From Desulfocapsa sp. (GTDB taxonomy: Bacteria; Desulfobacterota; Desulfobulbia; Desulfobulbales; Desulfocapsaceae), in the NCBI GenBank assembly GCA_029934915.1, contig JAOZLI010000004.1:20198-27717 (forward strand): a DNA stretch of 7,520 nucleotides. The letters run 5' to 3'. A model generated the notes under the pieces. It saw only the letters and a list, made by a program, of their open reading frames with translations. It made no database searches and had not been told where the DNA came from. This document shows, one piece after another, positions 1-6,137 of this stretch. How positions within the stretch are numbered: position 1 is the first letter of the stretch; every line of letters starts with the position of its first letter. The position numbers were made by a program, and so were the translations under genes.

Positions 1-1
1 A

Positions 2-760
2 TTACTCAATAATAAATGGTCGACAAAGTATGATCATTTCGGATATGTGCTGCTGGATGATGAGCGTGTAGTTGGTTTTTTAGGAACCTTTTTTTCCGAT
101 AGGGTTGTTGATGGAAAGGAGTATACCATCTGCAACCTTTTTTGTTGGCATGTACTGGAGGAATACAGGCGAGAAAGTCTGTTTTTGCTCCGCCCAATCC
201 TGCAACTTCAGAATACCTGTATTACTGCCCTGACTTCTTCGGAAGGAGCCACTGCAGTTTATCGACGCTTTGCATTTAAAGAGTTGGAAACCCAGGTTAT
301 GATTTTTCCTTTTCGCCCCTCCTTTTCCCTTCGTACCACTGTTGAATTTGTTACCGATAGAGCAACTATCCGGTCAAAAATTGAAGGGGCGCAGTTGAAA
401 ATTCTAGCTGATCTTAAGTATGCATCCTGCAATCATCTACTGTTATTTGACAGGAAAACACAGGACTACTGTTACTTACTTTATAATAGAGTACAGAAAA
501 AAGGGCTTCATTTTACCCAGGTCTATTTTATCAGCAATGGGAGTTTGTTTAAAAAGGCCTTTGCCAGGTTGCAGTGGTTTTTTCTTCAAGAAAACAGAAC
601 GATGTTTACGATTGTTGATAGACGTCTGACTTCTAACTGCTGTCCTGTCTTTGGGTATAGCTATTCCCTTCGGTATCCGCGCCTATATCTTGACGATGAT
701 CTACAACCTGAAATGATTGATAATCTGTATTCTGAAATGCTGTTTTTAAAGAGTGTTTAG
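2..760 (+). CDS. GNAT-like N-acyltransferase, 5' partial
   Basis: The reading frame is open from base 2 to the TAG at 758-760, giving 252 visible residues. The true start lies upstream of the window. A GTG at 47-49 is in frame, but homology-like sequence (W, YDHFGYVLLD) continues before it, so it is probably internal. Visible residues 13-95 look like a GNAT acyltransferase core: a strand pair around GYVLLDDERVVGFLG (14-28), a conserved central strand with NLFCWHVLEEYR (45-56), a helix with SLFLLRPIL (59-67), then ITALTSS (74-80) and a late YRRFAFKEL segment (87-95), typical of the 'GF' end of GNAT folds. The C-terminal half (about 105-252) is aromatic-rich and not recognised. GNAT enzymes move an acyl group from acyl-CoA to an amine. 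The next gene, 8 bp downstream, encodes a polysaccharide deacetylase, so an amino-sugar acceptor is plausible but inferred. A FemAB-like or other acyltransferase is an alternative. Confidence 0.6.
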   Translation, partial: LLNNKWSTKYDHFGYVLLDDERVVGFLGTFFSDRVVDGKEYTICNLFCWHVLEEYRRESLFLLRPILQLQNTCITALTSSEGATAVYRRFAFKELETQVMIFPFRPSFSLRTTVEFVTDRATIRSKIEGAQLKILADLKYASCNHLLLFDRKTQDYCYLLYNRVQKKGLHFTQVYFISNGSLFKKAFARLQWFFLQENRTMFTIVDRRLTSNCCPVFGYSYSLRYPRLYLDDDLQPEMIDNLYSEMLFLKSV

Positions 761-768
761 GAGACAGG

Positions 769-1824
769 ATGAATTCTTTGAAACATCGCATCCTTGATAT
801 TGCGCTTGCTGTGACAGCCTTTCTAAAACCCCATCGTCTGCTGTGCCCAATATTTCAGGGGGAAGGGGTAATTTTAGTGATGCATCGTGTTGTACCTGAT
901 AAACGGTGCCCCCGAATACCAGCGAGTTCTAGAATAGAAATCACTCCAGAGTTTCTGGAGGAGCTGATTAACTACTTCATTGAACTAAATTATGAGATAA
1001 TTTCGCTCGATTCGGTACACCAGCGTTTATCTGGCAAGGAAACAGGCCGTCCCTTTGTCTGTTTTACCTTCGATGACGGTTATGTTGATATTTTTACGAT
1101 CATTCATCCGCTGTTTATGAAGTATCAGCTGCCCTATGCCGTATATGTTGTGTCTGATTTTCCGGATCGAAAAAGTGTGCTCTGGTGGTATATGCTTGAG
1201 GATCTCGTATTAAAGCACAATGCTCTTTCATTTCGTTATGCGGATCAGGGGTTCAGTTTTACGACCAGAAGTGCAACTGAAAAAGAGGCTGCTTTTGCGA
1301 AGATTCGTGAGGTTATTCTTTCTGTTCCCCAAGATCAGATGACAGAGGTTCTTGATGCTGTATTCTCTCCGTATTCAATTATTGCAGAAGATTATAATGA
1401 CCTGCAAATGGACTGGAATCAGGTCGTTGAGCTTTCCCGTGAGTCACTGGTCACTATTGGTGCGCATACCGTTCATCATTACAACTTGAAACAACTTACG
1501 GCTGAACAGGTACGTTGGGAGATTCAAACGTCGAAGGAGAGGCTGGAAGAAAAAATTGGACGGCCCGTTGAGCATTTTGCATATCCGTATGGCTCTCGTG
1601 ATGAAGTAGGGAAACGCGAGTTTGACTTAGCTGCCGAAAGTGATTTTAAGACTATGGTTACCGTTCGTGAAGGGAATATTTTTTCTGATCATGCTGCGCA
1701 TTTATCCTGTTTACCAAGAGTTGAAATAACAGGGAGGCATCAAAACCTTGCTTTAGTTGACGTCCGTCGTTGTGGTATTGTGTCTTTCCTGCGGCATGGT
1801 TTGACGCGCGTGATTACGGAATAG
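769..1824 (+). CDS. Polysaccharide deacetylase family protein (NodB/CE4 fold)
   Basis: This 351-residue protein carries the carbohydrate esterase 4 signature. Motif 1 is TFDDG at residues 100-104, with the probable catalytic base D102 and metal ligand D103. Motif 2 is the H-x3-H pair H233/H237 in GAHTVHHYNL, completing the Asp-His-His metal site. FAYPYG (270-275) corresponds to the active-site proline motif. VILVMHRV (34-41) is the early strand common in this family. Residues about 135-225, between motifs 1 and 2, form a long insert, as in many exopolysaccharide-locus deacetylases. Members remove N- or O-acetyl groups from glycans, usually with Zn or another divalent metal. There is no clear cleavable signal peptide. 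The N-terminus has a weak hydrophobic stretch (10-19), so a cytoplasmic or membrane-associated site is possible. ATG 769 has a good ribosome site, AGGAG, overlapping the upstream stop, which indicates co-transcription with the acyltransferase. The gene ends in three successive stops (TAG TAA TAA). The substrate cannot be read from sequence. Confidence 0.88.
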   Translation: MNSLKHRILDIALAVTAFLKPHRLLCPIFQGEGVILVMHRVVPDKRCPRIPASSRIEITPEFLEELINYFIELNYEIISLDSVHQRLSGKETGRPFVCFTFDDGYVDIFTIIHPLFMKYQLPYAVYVVSDFPDRKSVLWWYMLEDLVLKHNALSFRYADQGFSFTTRSATEKEAAFAKIREVILSVPQDQMTEVLDAVFSPYSIIAEDYNDLQMDWNQVVELSRESLVTIGAHTVHHYNLKQLTAEQVRWEIQTSKERLEEKIGRPVEHFAYPYGSRDEVGKREFDLAAESDFKTMVTVREGNIFSDHAAHLSCLPRVEITGRHQNLALVDVRRCGIVSFLRHGLTRVITE

Positions 1825-1866
1825 TAATAAGGTGGTGCCGAATTACGTAGGCAGGTGGAATAGTAT

Positions 1867-1893
1867 TTGACTTTTGTTGGATGATTCTGTAAT
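1867..1893 (+). promoter_or_regulatory. Candidate sigma-70-like promoter
   Basis: TTGACT at 1867-1872 (five of six matches to TTGACA) is followed, 15 bp on, by TGTAAT at 1888-1893 (five of six matches to TATAAT). The spacing is short of the ideal 17 bp. It lies in the 186-bp gap after the deacetylase and would drive the DUF1566 gene and perhaps the acyl operon. It is supported only by the motif match and its position. Confidence 0.3.
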
Positions 1894-2010
1894 TGTATTT
1901 GATCTATCTGGCTGATGTTTCAATGGAAGGGCGCTCCTTTTTTTGGGGGAGCACTGGGCTGCTTGTTACGATTGTTAACCATTACCGTATGTTCTAATTA
2001 CTCGCATTAT

Positions 2011-2589
2011 ATGAAGAATTATACTCGCTATCCGTTGTTGATTGTACTCTTCTTGCTCCTGCTGGTACCTGTTTATACGCAAGGTCAGGGAAGTGTGTCG
2101 TTAATTATGGCACCAATTCTTGCGGCAGTTAATGATGATACTGAACCTAACCCCCCCCTCCCACCGCCTCCTATTCTTGACCCTGTTGAGTGGCAAGGAC
2201 GTATCTGGCAGCAGAATGATGACGGGAACAGGTACAACTGGTATGATGCTATACATTATTGTGATACTCTGGACCTTAATGGGTACTCTGACTGGATGTT
2301 ACCCAGCAAGGATGAGTTGAAGAGTCTTGTGGTTTGTACAAATGGTACTCCAACTCCGCTGCCTGATTGTCATGCTGATGGCTGTGTCTGTGGGGATCAG
2401 ATAGATGACCCGTACAAAGGTTTCGAATCTCCAACAATCGATAAGGCGTTTACTTGTCGGCCCGATAATTATTGGACGTCCAGTCCGAATCCAGCAGACG
2501 ATGCCCGACGTGTTAATTTTGAAAGAGGTGGTGCTGCTGCCTACGAACGTTCTGCAGAGTACTATGTTCGGTGTGTCCGTCCTCAATGA
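2011..2589 (+). CDS. Secreted DUF1566 (Lcl C-terminal-like) domain protein
   Basis: From ATG 2011 the product is 192 residues. I chose this start because it begins a convincing signal peptide: MKNYTR, then a hydrophobic core LLIVLFLLLLVPV (9-21). The same frame is open back to ATG 1915, but that would put 32 unrelated residues before the signal. Neither start has an obvious Shine-Dalgarno site, so the start is not certain. A short low-complexity linker (NPPLPPPP, 47-54) leads into the domain at about 60-192. The domain shows the hallmarks of DUF1566: IWQQNDDG, WYDAIHYC, LNGYSDWMLPSKDEL (89-103), DNYWTSSP (152-159), RRVNFERGG and YYVRCVR at the end. Relatives include Legionella Lcl, an adhesin that binds glycosaminoglycans. 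Others are found in many envelope proteins of unknown role. Seven cysteines (84, 109, 120, 125, 127, 149, 188), several in an insert CTNG...CHADGCVCGD, suggest disulfides in an oxidising compartment. A surface or periplasmic location is inferred. It differs in theme from both neighbours. Confidence 0.78.
   Translation: MKNYTRYPLLIVLFLLLLVPVYTQGQGSVSLIMAPILAAVNDDTEPNPPLPPPPILDPVEWQGRIWQQNDDGNRYNWYDAIHYCDTLDLNGYSDWMLPSKDELKSLVVCTNGTPTPLPDCHADGCVCGDQIDDPYKGFESPTIDKAFTCRPDNYWTSSPNPADDARRVNFERGGAAAYERSAEYYVRCVRPQ
2151..2158 (+). repeat. C8 homopolymer tract inside the DUF1566 gene
   Basis: Eight consecutive C residues fall in the codons for the Pro-rich linker, just after the predicted signal peptide and before the folded domain. 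A one-base slip would shift the frame upstream of the whole DUF1566 domain. Long C runs can be mutational hot spots. Eight is at the low end of what is seen in phase-variable genes, so this is a possible switch and not a demonstrated one. Confidence 0.5.
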
Positions 2590-2642
2590 AAACTGTAATT
2601 GCCTGCTGAATTTCCAGTTGAGTCAGTGTCATATCTGAAAAT

Positions 2643-2649
2643 AAAGGTG
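2643..2649 (+). promoter_or_regulatory. Ribosome binding site supporting a GTG start
   Basis: AAAGGTG, with 5 nt before GTG 2655, is the only purine-rich Shine-Dalgarno-like site ahead of the acyl carrier protein gene. There is no ATG nearby in that frame, so it supports the GTG as start. Confidence 0.55.
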
Positions 2650-2654
2650 TTTGT

Positions 2655-2894
2655 GTGAATAATAAAGAAAAACTAATTACTACATTCTGTGATGCGTTGG
2701 GTATTGAACAGGCAGTTGCCACAGGAGAACTTGAGTATAACTCAATCTCAGAGTGGGATTCCGTTGCCCATATGGCACTTATTGCTAAGCTTGAGCAGGA
2801 GTTTGATATAATGCTTGATACAGATGATATCATCGATATGAGCTCCATAAATAAGGCAGAGGAGATTCTGGCACGTTATGATGTGGTGTTTTAA
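2655..2894 (+). CDS. Acyl carrier protein
   Basis: This 79-residue acidic protein has the ACP four-helix pattern. The phosphopantetheine attachment site is S36 in EWDSVAHMALIAKLE, matching the canonical DSL-x-x-x-E/x-x-LE pattern with Val in place of Leu after the serine. It is followed by FDIMLDTDDI, the usual start of the recognition helix region. Once modified by a phosphopantetheinyl transferase encoded elsewhere, it would carry acyl groups as thioesters in the cytoplasm. Its position at the head of an operon with FabG, ligase, LuxE and LuxC homologues points to a dedicated carrier, not the housekeeping AcpP, which normally sits with fabD/fabG/fabF. Translation starts at GTG, with AAAGGTG upstream. 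Its TAA is followed immediately, with no gap, by the ATG of the reductase gene, so translational coupling is likely. A peptidyl carrier role cannot be excluded, but the ketoreductase next door favours acyl chains. Confidence 0.92.
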   Translation: MNNKEKLITTFCDALGIEQAVATGELEYNSISEWDSVAHMALIAKLEQEFDIMLDTDDIIDMSSINKAEEILARYDVVF

Positions 2895-3638
2895 ATGCTG
2901 CTTAAGGGGAAAACTGCCCTTATAACTGGTTCAAGCAGAGGGATTGGTCGTTCGATTGCCACATTGTTTGCTGCTCATGGTGCGGATATTGTCTTGAATG
3001 CACGTGGAGAGGGATCTCTTCAGCAATTGCAGCAGGAACTTGTGCAAAAATATAAAGTGCAAGTGCAGGAACTTTATTTTGATGTTGCCGACCCGGAACA
3101 GGTAAAAACAGCCTTTCAAAAACTCTTCAAATCTGTAAAACAACTGGATATCCTTGTAAATAATGCTGGTATCATAGGCAGTTCCCTTATAGGGATGCTT
3201 CCCGTTTCGCAGGTGCAAGAGTTGTTTGCGACCAACACCTTCAGCGTCCTGTATACATCACAATATGCTGCCAGACTGATGGCAAGGCACAATGCAGGTT
3301 CTATCATCAATCTGAGTTCCATTCTTGGTACTCAGGGGGCGGCAGGATACTCTGTGTATGCCGGTAGTAAATCGTCAATTATTGGCATCTCAAAATCACT
3401 CGCCAAGGAACTTGCTCCAACACAGATTCGAGTCAATGTTATCGCCCCTGGTTTTATCGATACGGATATGACCAGTGATATCTCTGAGGAAAAATATCAG
3501 GATCGTCTTGATTCCATTGCAATGGGCAGGACTGGCACCCCCGGAGACGTAGCCAATGTTGCACTCTTTCTGGCAAGCGATTTATCTTCCTATGTCACCG
3601 GACAGGTTGTGGGAGTAGATGGAGGCATGCTGATTTAG
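2895..3638 (+). CDS. FabG-like 3-oxoacyl-ACP reductase (SDR family)
   Basis: This is a classical short-chain dehydrogenase/reductase of 247 residues, the usual FabG length. The cofactor motif TGSSRGIG is at 11-18, with the structural NNAG at 89-92. The catalytic tetrad is N114, S142, Y155 and K159 (YAGSK), spaced exactly as in FabG. IRVNVIAPGFIDTDMT (178-193) and the C-terminal VTGQVVGVDGG are also family hallmarks. R15 in the glycine-rich loop suggests NADPH. FabG enzymes reduce a 3-oxoacyl thioester on ACP to the (R)-3-hydroxyacyl form. Lying directly after the ACP gene and one base before the ligase gene, it probably acts on acyl groups held by that ACP. SDR enzymes vary widely in substrate, so reduction of a sugar or another carbonyl is an alternative. 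No ketosynthase to make a 3-oxoacyl substrate is present in this window. Confidence 0.88.
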   Translation: MLLKGKTALITGSSRGIGRSIATLFAAHGADIVLNARGEGSLQQLQQELVQKYKVQVQELYFDVADPEQVKTAFQKLFKSVKQLDILVNNAGIIGSSLIGMLPVSQVQELFATNTFSVLYTSQYAARLMARHNAGSIINLSSILGTQGAAGYSVYAGSKSSIIGISKSLAKELAPTQIRVNVIAPGFIDTDMTSDISEEKYQDRLDSIAMGRTGTPGDVANVALFLASDLSSYVTGQVVGVDGGMLI

Positions 3639-3639
3639 T

Positions 3640-5049
3640 ATGCTCTGTTTTGATGAATCGCTGGATCAGTTCGCAGGTGCTACTGCCCTGTTTCTTGATG
3701 ATAACGAGCAGATTAGCTACTCTGAGCTTGCCGGCAAAGTAGCAGCGTTGGTTCGGATTTTTCCCGCTGAGAAGCAACTTGTATTCATCCTTTCCGAAAT
3801 ACATGTCCAGACAATTGTCGCCTACCTTGCTGCCCTTCGTGCTGGCCAGGCCGCTGTCCTGCTTAATGCAAATATGGATGCTTCGGCGTTTGATTTGCTT
3901 TTGCAACAGTATCAGCCGGAATGGATATTTGAGGCTGTGCAAACAGGTCATTCTTACGAATATAAGGAAAATGGCCACGGTTTGAGAAGAACGCATTATC
4001 GTGACAACAGCACCATCCATCCTGATGTTGCCCTCCTGCTTTCAACATCGGGAACCACAGGATCTTCGAAGATGGTGAAGCTCACCAAAGAAAATTTATA
4101 TCACAATGCCGCTGCCATTGTGGAGTATCTTGCAATTGATAGCAATGAGCGTGCAATCAGTTCCCTGCCACTGCATTATTCCTATGGCTTATCCGTGCTC
4201 AACTCTCATCTTGCTGCAGGTGCTGCAATTGTTCTCACTGATACGTCCATGATGAGTCGTGATTTCTGGGATGTGCTAAAAGAGTGCAAGGTTACTTCCT
4301 TTGCCGGAGTTCCTTATCATTACGAGATGTTATTGCGTTTAAGGTTCTTCAATATGGATCTCCCGGATCTTAAAACCTTAACCCAGGCTGGTGGCAGGCT
4401 CAGCTCAAAATTTATTCGCAAATTTGCAGATCATGCAGCCACGGCAGGGATGCGTTTTTTTGTTATGTATGGACAGACGGAGGCTTCACCTCGTATTTCC
4501 TATGTTCCCGCAGGAGGTATCGCTGATAATCCCGAATCCATAGGTATTGCCATTCCAGGTGGTAAATTATGGTTACAGGATAGCAACGGAAACATCATCG
4601 AAAAAGATAATGAGGAAGGGGAACTCATTTACGAAGGACCCAATGTGATGATGGGATATGCCACCTGTCGAGATGATCTGGCAACCGGGGATGAATTCCA
4701 TAACATTCTGCCAACGGGTGATTTGGCAAAACGTAGCGCCAACGGCTATTTTACCATTAGTGGTCGCCTGAAACGATTTATTAAGATATTTGGGAATAGA
4801 GTGAATCTTGATGAGGTGGAGTTGCTGTTACAAAATAAAGGATATGACGCCCTTTGCGGGGGGGAGGATAACCACCTGTGGGTGGCCGTAACCGATCATG
4901 CAGTAGCAGGTGATGCGAAAAAATATGTGACATCTGCCCTCGGAATACATCATAGCGCCATTGAAACATTTACTGTGGAAACATTTCCCACCACAGACTC
5001 CGGGAAGATTGATTACCGGAAAACCTTTTCCGCTTTGCTGGAGCGCTGA
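3640..5049 (+). CDS. ANL-superfamily acyl-AMP ligase (acyl-CoA/acyl-ACP synthetase-like)
   Basis: The 469-residue product has all core ANL adenylation motifs in order. The phosphate loop STSGTTGSSKMVK is at 135-147 and the A4-type segment LPLHYSYGL at 176-184. MYGQTE (276-281), TGD (359-361) and the hinge GRLKRFIKIFGNRV (375-388) follow. The C-terminal SGKIDY (454-459) holds the probable catalytic lysine K456. Such enzymes use ATP to form an acyl-adenylate and pass the acyl group to CoA or to a carrier-protein thiol. It is shorter than typical long-chain acyl-CoA synthetases (about 550-650) and nearer to D-alanine-Dcp ligases and carrier-loading ligases of about 500. That and the ACP gene two positions upstream suggest it loads the ACP, which is inference. 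The substrate is unknown. The ATG follows the fabG-like stop by one base. GGAGG at 3621-3625 is rather far away (14 nt), so translational coupling is likely. Confidence 0.88.
   Translation: MLCFDESLDQFAGATALFLDDNEQISYSELAGKVAALVRIFPAEKQLVFILSEIHVQTIVAYLAALRAGQAAVLLNANMDASAFDLLLQQYQPEWIFEAVQTGHSYEYKENGHGLRRTHYRDNSTIHPDVALLLSTSGTTGSSKMVKLTKENLYHNAAAIVEYLAIDSNERAISSLPLHYSYGLSVLNSHLAAGAAIVLTDTSMMSRDFWDVLKECKVTSFAGVPYHYEMLLRLRFFNMDLPDLKTLTQAGGRLSSKFIRKFADHAATAGMRFFVMYGQTEASPRISYVPAGGIADNPESIGIAIPGGKLWLQDSNGNIIEKDNEEGELIYEGPNVMMGYATCRDDLATGDEFHNILPTGDLAKRSANGYFTISGRLKRFIKIFGNRVNLDEVELLLQNKGYDALCGGEDNHLWVAVTDHAVAGDAKKYVTSALGIHHSAIETFTVETFPTTDSGKIDYRKTFSALLER
5040..5043 (+). promoter_or_regulatory. 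Ribosome binding site fixing the luxE-like start
   Basis: GGAG, 7 nt before ATG 5051, lies inside the end of the ligase gene. It decides for 5051 over an in-frame ATG at 4961, which would overlap the ligase by 89 bases and add 30 residues with no family resemblance. Confidence 0.6.
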
Positions 5050-5050
5050 C

Positions 5051-6133
5051 ATGCATATTGACGAAGTTATTCAACTTGACAGTTACTCCATTGCAAAAGA
5101 GCAAAAGCAGGAAATATTGCTTGAGCAGCTCAATAAACTGACCCTCCATCATCGTCATAAATGCCCAGCCTACGATCGTTTACTCGCTGCCCATGGAGTG
5201 AGCAATAATCCGGTAACGGAAATTCGTGATTTTTTTCCTCTTCCTGTCCGGTTATTCAAAGAGTTCGATTTACGAAGTTGTGAGCTCGAAGAGGTTATTA
5301 AAACCATGACGTCGTCCGGCACAACTTCACAAAGGGTCTCCCGTATTTTTCTTGATCGTGATACTGCCAGATACCAGAGTAAAGTACTGGTGAGGATTAT
5401 TCAGCATTATCTTGGTAAGCAGCGTCTTCCCATGCTGATAGTGGATACAAGTGCTATCCTACAGGACAGGAAGATGTTTTCTGCGAGGGGCGCAGGAATT
5501 CTAGGGCTTTCAACCTTTGGCCGTGATCACACCTATGTACTCGATGAAGATATGCAGATCGATTTCGAACTGTTGAATAGTTTCCTGGAAAAATATAAAG
5601 ATGAGAAAGTCTTTATCTTTGGTTTTACTTTTATGATCTGGCAGTATCTCTACCAACCACTTCTTGAATCCGGCAAAAAAATTCATCTTGAAAATGGCGT
5701 GCTTATCCACAGTGGTGGCTGGAAAAAACTCATTGATCAGGCAGTGGATAATGAGACCTACAGAGCTGCGTTGCGGGTTCAGACCGGATTATCGCGAATC
5801 CATAATTTCTATGGTATGGTAGAACAGGTTGGCTCTATCTTTATGGAGTGTGACTGTGGTTTTTTGCATGCACCCACCTACGCCGATGTGCTGGTTCGTG
5901 ACTTTTTAAGCTTCGATCCTGTACCCTTTGGACAGGAGGGTGTTATTCAAGTGCTGTCTGTGTTACCCCATAGTTATCCTGGACATTCGTTGTTAACGGA
6001 AGATGTCGGCGTTATTGTCGGGGAAGATGATTGCCCTTGCGGAAAAAAGGGGAAGTATTTTTCCATAAAAGGGCGCATAGCTCAGGCTGAAATTCGTGGA
6101 TGCAGTGACGCCCACGCCTTTGATAAGAGATGA
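5051..6133 (+). CDS. luxE-like: LuxE-like acyl-protein synthetase
   Basis: At 360 residues the length fits the LuxE family (about 360-380). LuxE activates a fatty acid as acyl-AMP, takes it onto its own cysteine and hands it to LuxC for reduction. Visible motifs are the nucleotide-binding TSSGTTSQRVSR (87-98), an A5-like FYGMVEQVG (253-261), DVG (318-320) and GR (341-342), the trimmed ANL plan of LuxE and phenylacetate-CoA-ligase-like proteins. Near the C-terminus AEIRGCSD (346-353) contains C351, placed like the acyl-accepting cysteine of Vibrio LuxE (about Cys364, from memory). ECDCGFLH (266-273) and CPCG (328-331) supply four cysteines that could form a metal site, as in some PaaK-type ligases. 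Start ATG 5051 is one base after the ligase stop. The luxC-like gene follows after 4 bp. No luxA, luxB or luxD is present, so a role outside light production is expected. Confidence 0.87.
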   Translation: MHIDEVIQLDSYSIAKEQKQEILLEQLNKLTLHHRHKCPAYDRLLAAHGVSNNPVTEIRDFFPLPVRLFKEFDLRSCELEEVIKTMTSSGTTSQRVSRIFLDRDTARYQSKVLVRIIQHYLGKQRLPMLIVDTSAILQDRKMFSARGAGILGLSTFGRDHTYVLDEDMQIDFELLNSFLEKYKDEKVFIFGFTFMIWQYLYQPLLESGKKIHLENGVLIHSGGWKKLIDQAVDNETYRAALRVQTGLSRIHNFYGMVEQVGSIFMECDCGFLHAPTYADVLVRDFLSFDPVPFGQEGVIQVLSVLPHSYPGHSLLTEDVGVIVGEDDCPCGKKGKYFSIKGRIAQAEIRGCSDAHAFDKR

Positions 6134-6137
6134 AACA

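Noticed and set aside
1836..1853. Possible terminator after the deacetylase (TGCC/GGCA stem)
   Set aside because: Only four base pairs, a 10-nt loop and no following T run.
2599..2654. Promoter directly ahead of the ACP gene
   Set aside because: TTGCCT and TTGAGT are present, but no acceptable -10 sequence lies 15-19 bp downstream of either.
2299..2848. Overlapping minus-strand and alternate-frame open frames over the DUF1566 and ACP genes
   Set aside because: Low-complexity translations without domains. The plus-strand frames carry clear family motifs.
3595..4020. 141-codon open frame on the minus strand across the fabG-like/ligase junction
   Set aside because: It lies antisense to two strongly supported genes, has no recognisable domain, and is explained by codon bias of the opposite strand.
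4961..5050. Upstream in-frame ATG for the luxE-like gene
   Set aside because: It would overlap the conserved end of the ligase (including SGKIDY) and has no good ribosome site, whereas ATG 5051 has GGAG at 7 nt.
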